Origin: Motacilla alba alba
Taxonomy: Eukaryota; Chordata; Aves; Passeriformes; Motacillidae
Reading direction: 5' to 3'
Length of the DNA stretch: 64,000 nucleotides
Assembly (NCBI RefSeq): GCF_015832195.1
Contig: NC_052034.1
Location: forward strand, 3,497,501 to 3,561,500
Of this stretch, positions 28,501-40,500 are shown piece by piece. Below the pieces are notes generated by a model that searched no databases, had not been told where the DNA came from, and saw nothing but the letters and a program-made list of their open reading frames with translations. Numbering within the stretch: position 1 is the first letter of the stretch; the number at the start of each line of letters is the position of its first letter. Made by a program: the position numbers and the translations under genes.

Positions 28501-31500
28501 CCCAGAGAGAATACCAAAGAAAAGGACAAAACTGAAGTTGCACCAGAGGAACCAGAGGAAAGGGAGCAGGCAGCTCCTCGGGGCCGAAAAACCGCCAACA
28601 GCCAAGGTCGGCGTAAGGGCAGGATCACCAGATCAATGACAAATGAAGCTGCACAGGCAAATGCTGCTGCAGCTGCAGCCACTGAAGAGCCACCACCACC
28701 TCTGCCACCCCCACCAGAACCTTGTGAGTAGCATTTACAGCACTCCCAGGGACCCAGCTGCTCGTAGGCTCCTCACTGACACGGGGCTGTTTCCAGGCAG
28801 GCAGTGCTCTTCTGTTTTCCAGTTTAATATTCCAGCTTTATTCTTAGCCCTGCTTATAATTTTGTGACTGTGTGCTAAACTTCACAAGTGTAACTTCACA
28901 AATAGTGCGTGTGCAATTAGAATGATGGGAGAAAAGACAGTTCAGCCCTTGTGTGATAACACCTCATCTTCCTGGGCAGGTTCATGATGGGGCTGCAGAG
29001 ATCCAGGTGCCTGTGACACAGATTCACTTACAGGCTGCAGCTCACTGAGGATGCTGTTAAATAATTGGCCTGATATTTGAGTACTTCAGGGAGTTTCATA
29101 AGCTGAAATAGATCTTGGCAAGTTGTTGTTTCTGTGTTAGATGGCAAGAGGCTTTTTTTAAAATGAAATGTTACTTTCTTGGCTGGTATGGTTAAAAAAG
29201 ACAACGCAGTCTCTGAGTGTATTTTGGAAAAGGCTGACCTAGTTTGTGTTGGTGTAGAAATACCAGAATATCTTGTGGCTGGTAAATAATTATCCAGGAT
29301 GGCAGGGCAGGTTGTGGTTTTTTTCTTGTGGTGCTCTGCTGTGGCAAATTTTGTTGCTCCTCATGCTTCAGCAGGGTAGTTACAGGCAGCTCTATTCTAG
29401 AGCTTGTAACAGCACTGAACTAGCTTAGAGCATGTTGGATTGCTGCTTTTAGTAGCTGATGGTAATTACTGACATTTTAAATAAAATTTTAGTGATAAAT
29501 GCATCTAAGTTACTTACAAATCTTCCTTGACAGAGAATTAATCCCAGTTTTGTAGGCAGAATAGTTTTGAAGAGTTTTCTCTGCTGAGCTTTTGGTGGTT
29601 CCTTGTGTGTCTCTGACTTGGTTTAATGGAGATTGACTGCTTCCCTCTGACAAGAGAGCTTTCCCCAGTGGCCTGAGCAAGCCATAATGTAAATAGATTT
29701 CTTGACTATGGGATGCATAATTGGTGCCATGATAATGAATCCTGCTCCTTTCTCTGCTCAGTGTCTTTGTTTCTCCTTCAGCTTCTACAGAGCCTGTGGA
29801 GACATCCCGCTGGACAGAAGAAGAAATGGAAGTTGCTAAGAAAGGTAAACCTTGTAAAGCCTTTGACTTCCTTCTGGATACTTGCATTTCCAAAATTTCA
29901 AGGATTTACTGAATCACTGAATGTATTTGCTGTGAATTTTGCCAACACTATGCTGATTTGAAAATTGCTGTTGGTTTCTGTGTAAAAAAAAGAAAGAAAA
30001 AGCAAGTAGCTTTAACAGACAAAATCATCTTTTGAGACTTACGTTGACTCTTTTCCTGTGGGTTGCTTAGAACTGTTTGGACAGCAGTATTTCTCTATCT
30101 TGCCTTCCTGTAGGTATTGTTGTTTCATTTATTGAGGTTTGGATAGCTGAGTTATTGATCATAGTAAATATTGGTTCTTTTATGTCTGACCAGGTCTAGT
30201 GGAACACGGGCGAAATTGGGCAGCGATTGCCAAAATGGTTGGCACAAAAAGTGAAGCTCAGTGTAAGAACTTCTACTTCAACTACAAAAGGAGACACAAC
30301 CTGGACAGTCTCCTCCAACAGCACAAACAGAAGGTGAGTGCTGTGGACATTGAGCATTTTGCAGGAGAAAACATGGATCTTTCTGAAGTTAGGCATCACA
30401 CTTAACTGAGACTGTTTTGCAATCTCCACTGATTTCCTTTTGTACTTGTTTTTGTGTTGTGACATAAATCTCCTAGAAAGGGTGGCCAGTGCTCACTGAC
30501 CTGTGACAGTAACCACTTCTTGCTTTAAAATGCAAGAGGAGGTTTTGTACTAGGTAAAACACTTGAGCCTGAAGAGTTCTTCAGTGCTCTGAAAGCCATG
30601 TTCCTCAGCAGTGCATGAGCAGCTGTAGGTGTACTGCAGCTCCTTGAAACACAGCAAGCACTGACCTCACCAAACAGAGCAGGAGAGGTGGTAGAAGTCC
30701 AGGAACTGAAGGTTTGGGGGCATTGAAAGTAGAATGCTGTATGTTGGAATCCTCTAAGCTGCAGTGCTAGCCTGCTCTTCTCTCACTGAGGTGAAGAACA
30801 TCAGGGTCTGTTGGCTGCAATTGTTCTGTTGTCCCCCAAACATGCTGTGACACTGTGGTTTGTTCCCAAACTTGTTTTTGGTCAGGAGCAGCAAAAGTTG
30901 GCTTGAAGTTGAAAAAGTGTCCCCTTGTGAATGACTGTGCTGAACAGAGATTCTCTGTCCTCCATTTCCACCTCAGATAGGTACATGGGAATGTGGTAAA
31001 AGGCAATAATTGTGAATTTTCAGTACTTTGTCAATGCTGTGTCTTCCTCAGTCTTCGCGAAGGCCCCGAGAGGAGCGAGATGTGTCCCAGTGTGAGAGCG
31101 TGGCTTCCACCGTGTCAGCCCAGGAGGATGAAGACATTGAAGCATCTAATGAAGAAGAGAACCCAGAAGACAGTGAAGGTAACTTTTCTGGGAGGGAAAC
31201 TGGTGTGTGCACAGAAAGGAGCCTATGGTTTGTGCTAATTATATGCTCAGAAAGCTGTGTTCCACTTCAGGATGTTGTTGTTGTTGTTCAAATGCTCTTT
31301 CAGTTGAGTTTCAGCAATTTGAACTCACTCAAGGGGATGCCGCATTTTTAGAATTTAGCAGCCTAAAGATGTTTGCTGCTTGGTATTTTGAGATACTTTG
31401 ATTATGCTGTCATCTGGAGTGTTGAAACAAGTTGAATCAAATAAATGTAACCTTTGGTAGTTGGTAGTCTCAGTAAAGCTTCAGACAAGCAAATTCAAGT

Positions 31501-34500
31501 GGTATTTTTTTTTTGTTGCGGTTTTTTTAATATATATTTGGTGGTTGCAACTGCTTATTTATAGATGCTCAATATCAGTCAATCTTGGCTGGTCTTTTGT
31601 GGAGCAAAAGGCAATAGAATTCATAAACAATGAACAAGAGAAGATGACTAAGTGTTTGGCTTTGAGTAGTTGGTATTTTTTAGTTGCAGTGTTTCTGTAA
31701 TTCAGCCAATGGTACATTTCTATAATAAGTCAAAATTGTTGTTGCAGATGGATGGTTAAAATTGATGGATCCTTATTGCACCCAATTTGTCAGATTTCAT
31801 TGAATGAACCTTCATGGCAAAACATTTTTCCCCAGGTGCTGAAAATAGTTCTGATACAGAAAGTGCTCCATCTCCAACTCCAGCAGAACCTGCTAAACCA
31901 ACTGAAGAAACTCCATCTGAGCCTGCTGCTCCAAAAGTAACCACTGAGGCCCCAGCAGAGCAGGAATCTGCCATTAAACCTGCAGCCAGCACATCTCCCT
32001 CCTTACCAGCCCAAAGTGTAACAACAGCTGAAACTCAGAACCCTGAGCCCCAGGTCAAGGAAGAAATAAACACTGAGGCTGAGGAGCCTATGGAGGTGGA
32101 CAGTAGAAGCCATTCAGCTGAAGCTAAGCCTGTGATTACTCTTCCAGTTCATACCAAAGTAGAACCTGTAGAGACTGAAATGAGGCTACCAGAGAATATT
32201 CAAGTGAAAATAGAGAGTGATACCAAAGAGAGAGAGATGGAGAAACCCAAGGAAAAGTCAGAACCAGAGGAGATGGACTACAGCCTGTCCCAGCAAGTTC
32301 CTGCAGCCAGACCAGAATCCCATTCAGATAATGACTCCAGTGCCACCTGCAGTGCTGATGAGGAAGTTGATGGAGAACCTGACCGACAGGGGTGAGTAGG
32401 GCTTTGAATGGCCAGTCTCTGGAGCTGTTTCTCTTTTGGGAGTGGCTGACACCACGGAGGGTATTTGAAGTCCTTTCAGTGTTCTGTTGGTGCAGTTCCT
32501 GTGTCACCCCAGCGTGGCACTGGGGCCAGAGCCCCCCTCCCTCTCAGTGGTTTAATATACACACAGTGCCAGGGATAGATGTTTAAATGTCAAAAGTATC
32601 CAGTGTCACGGAGTGCCTGTGGGCTTTGAAAGAGTGCAGGTGATGGTGTTTGTGCACTCCCTTGCCTCTTCAAACATCATCTTTCCACAAATGTCTCAGC
32701 CCTCCATGTGAAATCATTTTGTTGTAGGCTACTGTTTATTTTCTGTTGACTAAATACATGTAGTCCTTCCTATCCTTTGTGTTTTTCCAAAGCACTCTCT
32801 ACAAAGAAGGTTGCATTGATATAAGTACTGCACACATACATTTCTGATGTGGGAGATTCTGAGCTCATATTTTGGTATTTCTGTGTATTAGGAAAATATA
32901 GCAGCATCTGTTGCCTCTTCTACCATATGTGCTGTGGGACAAAACACAACATGGTTCTGACTTTTCAGCTCTTTGTCCAGTTTGATAATTGTGTTGGTTT
33001 TTTTTTTTTTTTTTTGAATTTAAGAGCTGTGGCTGTAAATTTTTTAAGATGTATAATCTTGTTCCTTCTGGTGATATTTTCCCCTTCTATCTCTTTTTCC
33101 AGTATCTTCAGCAGAGAGTCAAAGCCCTCACTGTTAAATCCCACTGGGTCAATCCTGGTATCATCCACGATAAAGCAAGGGCAGATGGACCTGCAACAGC
33201 TTCACCACCGAGCTGCTGTCATCCCACCTATGGTATGGGCAGTTTTCAGTGCTCTTTGAAGGAGTGTTCATTACCCCTATATCTAGTCAAGAAAAAAAAA
33301 TTGTTAAACAAATGAAGAAAAATATTATTTGCTTTATTATTGTCTTTTTCAGGGGGAAAGTAGGTTAAGTACAACCAAGTGTAAACCAAATAGCTTAAAA
33401 CCAGCTGGGCACCTTTTGAACACCCAGACTGCAGGGGGTAGTTGAGCTCCACAGCTCCTCCAGGAAGTGCCTGTGAGGGTGTCCCTGGCATTGTCCCTTT
33501 GCTGTCCCCAGGTTTCCTGCAGCCCCTGCTCTGTCCCCGTGGGCACCCCAGTGAGTGGTTATGCCCTCTACCAGCGGCACATCAAGGCCATGCACGAGTC
33601 AGCCCTGCTGGAGGAGCAGAGACAGCGCCAGGAGCAGCTGGATATGGAATATCGGAGTGCTGTGAGCCCCTGTGGCACCTCCAAGAGCCCCAGTGTGGAG
33701 TGGGAAGGTTGGTGTTCCCTCAGCTGTGCTTTGTGTCTGTGTGTTACACTGCTGCCTGATTGGAGAGGGACAGTTCAGTGTGATAAGGAACTGATAATGA
33801 GCTGCTCCTTGCTGGAAGGAACCTGCCTGCTCTGCTGCACTTACTGATGAAAAGCTGCCTTGTAGCCCCTTTATATAAAGGCAGAAAACTGGTTCCACTT
33901 GGGTCAAACCCAAAAATGAGTTGTTCCTACAGAGAAGCATGGAGCATGTGGGTGAAAAGAGCAGATGATTCTGTTCTAGGGGAGGCCTTTCCAGAAGCTT
34001 AAGGGGAAGGTGGGAGTATGTACTCCATCCACTAAAACATTCATCTTAACTGTGCTCATACATGGACACTGAGCACTGAAATAGGGCACAAAAATTTGGT
34101 GGAACACAATAATACTTCTTTTAAATTGAACTGTTTGTACCTGATGGGTGTGTCTGGCATTGGACTAGTTCCTTCTTTAAAACTGTGCTGTGAATTGGAC
34201 CCTTTGACTCCATTTTCTAACCCAGAGTTCTTCTCTTTCTGATAACTTCAACCCTCCCAGGAAAACCAGTGGCCTATATGCCTTATGCTGAGGTCAAGAG
34301 AATAGAACAGGAAGCACAAGTGCAAAATCCAGCCACAAGGTCAGCATCACCCTACAGGTTATCTCCAAGAGAAGTCAATAAAGCCTCTCCCCAGCCTGAG
34401 ATGAATGCAGCTCGCTACAGTGTCCCTCCAGGTAAAGTTTTAGAGCATCAAATTATTCTCTGAACACTTTGTGAGTTAATAAAGGTAATTTTCTCTGTGT

Positions 34501-37500
34501 GCATGTGAATAGCTGCTGAGTGTCTTTGTAGCCCAGTGAGGCTGTGCTGTGCTATTTCTGTTCACACTGCAGTGTTTAATGTACAATTTTTCCCCTCAAG
34601 TTCTCCAGCCAGCCCCTCACCAGGTGATAACCAATATTCCTGAAGGAGTTCGCCTGCCCACAACCAGACCCACCAGACCACCACCACCTCTCATTCCATC
34701 CTCCAAAACCAGTGTGCCATCAGAAAAACCTTCCTTCATCATGGGAGGCTCGATCTCACAAGTAAGAGAATTATTATTTGAAAATCTGTCTTACATAATT
34801 TTTTTTCCCCTTTCTCAAATCTTCAACTTTTTGTACTTAGTTATGGAATCACAGCATTAACCCTTAAGACCTACCTGTACATATCATTCTAAAAGTTCAG
34901 GAGTTACAGGAGCTTTAGAAATGGAACATTTACTCTCGTTTAAGGGCATGGCTATCCAGGTTAGGTGACTCCTAAACTGGATCTCCAAACTACCAGTGAC
35001 ACTCCACTCCTGCTGCTCTGTGTTTTGGGACATGGCAGTGGGGCACTGTAGCATTTCCAGATGGGATCATAGTAGTTTTAGCATTCTCCTGTAAAGAAAG
35101 ATGTGAGTCCTCATTCCAGAAACAAGAATTAACATCTATTTGTTGTTTCAGGGAACACCTGGCACTTATTTAACGTCCCACAGTCAAGCTTCCTACGCCC
35201 AAGAAACTGCAAAGCCATCAGTGGGTTCTATATCCCTTGGGCTGCCAAGGCAGCAAGAGTCAGCCAAATCTGGTAAGGAAAGAAAAGCTGACATGTTTTA
35301 CACAGACTATTTAATGATCCATAATTAAAGGAAATTAAAAAACCTCAACCTTTTTCTCTTTCTTCTCCTCAATAGCTTCCCTGCCCTATATCAAACAAGA
35401 AGAATTCTCACCCAGAAGCCAGAATTCCCAACCTGAGGGACTCCTGGTCAGGGCACAACACGAAAGTGTGGTGAGAGGTAAAGAAAGTCACACAGATTAA
35501 AAAACTCTTGTCAGAGCCTGAGAAAACCAAGAGAATTAACTGCTGAAGTGTTATTTTAAAGTATTCTATGATTATAAGTGTCATAAGGTAACAGGATTAA
35601 TTTGTTCCCTGTTTTCCAAGTCATGTGTATTTGTAGCTGGCTCCTCCTGTCTGCATGGCTCACTTAAAAATATTTGTTACGAGCCATGCCAATTTCAAAA
35701 TAAAGCTGCTCACTACAGCAAATTCATCAAAACAAAATAAATTAACTGCTGTGAGTTAATGCTAGAAAATACTTACAGTCTGTAAAAGGCTATGTTAAAA
35801 GAGGAAGTAGCCTAACTGCCTCATATGCCAGATGTTAAAATGAAATTTCCCTTGTATTTTAATGTATACTAACAGTTCTCAATAGAATTTTTGATTATTT
35901 CAAATGGAATGAATTTTTTTTATCCTCTTATTTATCAAGATGTCTTTATTTCAAATCAGGTACCACAACGATACAGGAGGGGAGTATAACACGAGGAACT
36001 CCAACTAATAAAGTTTCAGTTGAGAATATTCCTTCTTTGAGAGGCTCCATAACTCAGGTATTTTACCTTTTACTGCTGAGAAGGCTCTAGCAAAACAGAT
36101 CTTCATCTTCAGATTATCACTGTGAATGTATTTGCATGTCTGAAAAAGTAAATTATTATCATGGGGTAGGAACTGCCTTGGGAGAAGAACTTTCACTATT
36201 GCTGAAGTCAGCATTACCATGATTTTATCTTCATATATATGAGTTTTCAAACCTTTTAAGTAATACCAGAGCCTTTGGTAAACCTAACTGAAGGCAACTT
36301 TCCTGAAAATTGCATCACACTTGAGTTCAAATATTGAAACCAAGTGTAACCAGTCCTGTGCAGATTCTATTTGAATCCAAGAAGGGAAATTCAGGCCTTT
36401 TGTCTTACCATTTTAAATGCTGGTGTTTTGGTTGGTTTGGCATCCCTTTGTACAGAGAACAATTGCCTTAATTTTGCTTTGAGATGAGAAAGGGAGCTTT
36501 CATTACTTTGGACAGAAATAAAACCTAATGGCACCATGTGGTATGTTATCTTCCCCCCAAATGGTATTTATAGGTTAAATGTTCCAGGTTGTGAAATACT
36601 CTGGTAATATTGTTTAACAAGGCAGCAGAAATAATCTCACTCGTATTTAGGTTAAGTGTCTATAATAGAGGCAGAAGTTTAAGCCATACTTGATAAATTA
36701 GTTGGTTTTATAGACCTAAAAAGCTCTTTTGGTTTTTGTTGTATTTCTCCTTCACTCCTCCCTGCTCTCTAAAGACTCAGGGCCTGTGCATTGATTGCTG
36801 TGCTGGGTTTGCTCACAGGGTACCCCAGCTCTGTCCCAGCCCGGCATCGCCGCCGACGCGCTGCTGAAGGGAACCATCACCCGCCTGGCCACCGAGGACA
36901 GCAGCCCAGAGAAGTGCAGGGAGGAGGCCTCAGCCAAGGGCCATGTCATTTATGAAGGCAAAAGCGGGCATATTCTCTCTTATGATGGTGAGTATTTGTG
37001 CGTTCTACCTGATCAAAGGCAGGTTCTGCTTTGATAACCCATAGCTGAAGTGTTTCTGCTTCCAAGCAGATGCGTGGTCAAAATATAGTTCAGCTATTCC
37101 TTTGCCATTTATTTCCTATCTGTCCCTGAATTGTATTGTGAAAGGGTAAATAACCAGGTTTAAAATGCCCTGTATTAAAATAAAAACAAATGTATCATGT
37201 AACTTTAAACTTCAGTTGAAATATTGATAAATGACTAACTTAACAAGTAACTTCTTGACAAACTATGAAGGATCTTTTCAAGATCGATATTTAATGTTAC
37301 AATATTATGTTGAAGTTGAGTTGTTTAAATATTAATGACCTGTGTCTCATGAATGTTATATTCATATGTCCTTTTTTGTTGTCCACATTTCCTCACCACA
37401 CTCTTGTACATTTTGCCAGCTATTAAAAATGTCCGTGAAGGAACAAGGAGTCCCAGAACTGCTCATGAGATTGGTTTAAAGAGAACCTATGATACAATGG

Positions 37501-40500
37501 AAGGAAATATAAAGCAGGGGATGTCACTGAGGGAGTCTCCAGGGTCTGCACCACTGGAAGGTAAAAACAGCTGCTTGCAAGGTGTTATACTTTTATCCAT
37601 TGATGTAAGAGCATTTAGAGTTTTCTTAGGGTGCACACTCACAGGGAAGTTAGATTTAAATCATGCTAATGACCAAATCCATGCCATAGCAGTGCAGTTA
37701 GAGCCCTGCAGTTGGAAACAGGACTGGAGTAGATCCCAGTTTTCTGTTTTACCACAGCTGCTGCTACTGCAGGTGGCACTTCCTGCTCTCAGCACATCTG
37801 ACAGATTTCCCTGGCTCTCCTCAGTCCCAGTGGTCCTGTGGAGCTCAAACACTGGGTCACACCAGCACAGCCTCTGCCACACCCCTTAGTTAAATATTGG
37901 TATCAAACTGCCCTGACCTTTTGCATTCCTGCAAAAAACCTCTTTGAACTGCAGGATCCTGCCTCAGGGCATCCCTAGTGCTGTGGTGTTTTAATAAACT
38001 GTAATCAAACAAAGCCTGCAGAGGCCAAGGCAGGTCATTATATAACTTTTCTGATTGTTTTGTAAAAATACAAATGCAAGAAAATATTTCCTGCCTCAGC
38101 CATGGAGCCTGGCTCCTTAAAAGCATTTTGTCCCATCTTTGGGTAGCCCTTAGAGGCTATTTTGTGGACATGTCCATCAGACAGAACAAGGTGAATGTGA
38201 GGTTTCACAGAAATTCAGAGTTGCCTCTAAGTTGCTGCTCTGCTACTTCCATGCTTCGGCTCATCAGTGACACATTTTCTGTCTTTAAACTGTGAAAAAT
38301 TATGAGTGTTTTGAGCACTTTGTTTAGATTCCTACTGCAGGCACAGTAAATTCATCTCTTCCCAATGATTCAGTATGAACTTTGATAATTTGGAGCATGC
38401 TGAGGCATATTTTGGATTTTTTATTCTTGGTTCCACTTCCCACCATGAACACCTTTCCTTCTCAGCAAGGAAAACGGAGTGTGAGAAAAGCAGTGACTGC
38501 TTTTGAAACAAAGGTTAAGCTTAATTATAAAAAACACCTCCTGTTTTCTAAATATGTTAAAACTTGCAACTATGCAATAGCACAAATACTTGAACAGAAA
38601 GATTATTTTTTTTTAGGGCAGGAGGTGTTTATAACATGTTGCTGCAATGCCTGGCATACTGAAGCATGGCCCTCTGGGCACTGCCAGGGTACAGATACCA
38701 TCTCTCATGTGTAAGGAGGGGGTTTGTTGGTTTGGAGGTTGGATTTTTTTTTAACACTTGTTTCATTCTCTAAATTACCTTCATTTTAATTTTAGGTTTA
38801 ATCTGCCGAGCGCTGCCTCGGGGTAGCCCACACGCTGAACTGAAGGAGAGAACAGTCTTGTCTGGCTCTATAATGCAAGGTGAGGTGTTGCAGGCTTAGA
38901 AAGGGGAGCATTAATTATTCCTCAAAAATCTGGATTTCTGAACCTTAAAGCTCTTATTAACTGTGGGAGCTGTGTTAAAGGTGGAGCTCATTTTATGAAA
39001 AGTTTTCAGAGCATAAATCAGCAGCTTTTTGATATGCTGTGTTCAAAGCTAGTGTCTAAACATAGATTTTATTTCTTATTGGAAAATAGACTTTTTAATA
39101 TGAATATTTGTTAATTAGCACTTTAATGAACACTAACAGCTATGCAGATGCATTTATTTCTTTTGTTTCAGCTCCTGAAATAACACGGGAGGTTTTCTGT
39201 AATATATTTTTCAGTGTTATTTTTGTGATATTTTTTTAGACTTTGAGTATCTTACCACAGACTACAGCAATAGTTACTCTGCTTATGAAAAAAGAGACTT
39301 AGCAGCTATTAATACCAGCCATGTGACCCTTTCTTTCTATAAAAGGCACACCAAGAGCAACAGCTGAAAGTTTTGAAGAAGGTTTGAAGTACCCCAAGCA
39401 GATCAAGAGAGAGTCACCTCCCATCAGGACGTTTGAAGGAGCCATCACCAAGGGCAAACCCTACGATGGGGTCACCACCATAAAGGAGATGGGTCGCTCC
39501 ATCCATGAGATCCCAAGGCAGGACCTCTTAAGCCAAGAGAGCCGCAAGACTCCTGAAATGGTGCAGACAAGCAGGCCAATCATAGAAGGCTCCATATCTC
39601 AGGTAAATGCAGGAAGCACTGTTACACTCACACAGGAGTCAATCAGCTCGGGCTGTGCAAGTTTTTCCCACAACATGACCTTAACCTGACCTTTTCCTCC
39701 TCTTCAGGGCACACCCATAAAATATGAAAGCAACTCTGGCCAGTCTGCCATCAAACACAATGTAAAATCTTTAATCACTGGACCAAGCAAGCTGCCCCGG
39801 GGAATGCCTCAGCTGGAAATGGTGCCAGAAAACGTCAAGGTGGTGGAGCGAGGAAAATACGAAGATGTGAAGACCGGGGATGCCGTGCGGTCCCGTCACA
39901 CGTCCGTAGTCAGCTCTGGTCCCTCTGTTCTCAGGTCAACCCTTCATGAAACTCCCAAATCACAGCTGAGCCCTGGGATTTATGATGATACAAATGCTCG
40001 GAGGACACCTGTGAACTATCAGAGTCCAATGTCCAGGAGTTCACCCATGATGAATAGAGTTAGTGAGGGTATGTCATTCCTGTCCACAGTAAGACAAAAA
40101 AGTTTTATTATTTGAATTTTTTATGTACTCCATTCTTCTTTATTTTATTCTAGTGGCTTGTCTCAATTTGGAAGTTGGTTAGAATGACTTTTCAGCTGTT
40201 ATAGCTGTTTCAGCTGTAAGCTGAAATAAGAAAATGAAAACCTGCCATAATAGAAGAGGGAAGTGGGAATGCAATTCAGTCTCAATTTGCATTTGATTAT
40301 GGATCACATTGAAAGTGGTACCTACAAGGATAATGTTTTAAGGGCAGAAGCTATTCCTGATTTTAAAATGTCTACATGAGGAAGATATTTTAGTGAAGTG
40401 TAAACAATCTTAAAGTACAGTTCTTTCAAATATTCTCTGTGCTTTGTTGGATTGCAGTAACTGAAGCTGTTCCTTGGGAACCATTGTATTTTTACAGTTA

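Noticed and set aside
34845..34870. GGAATCACAG-like segment resembling an inverted CR1 end
   Set aside because: The adjoining sequence does not match the CR1 tail on either strand.
35561..35575. ATTCTATGATT, resembling a CR1 terminal repeat
   Set aside because: No CR1 body sequence precedes it, unlike the copy at 26090-26226; likely coincidence.
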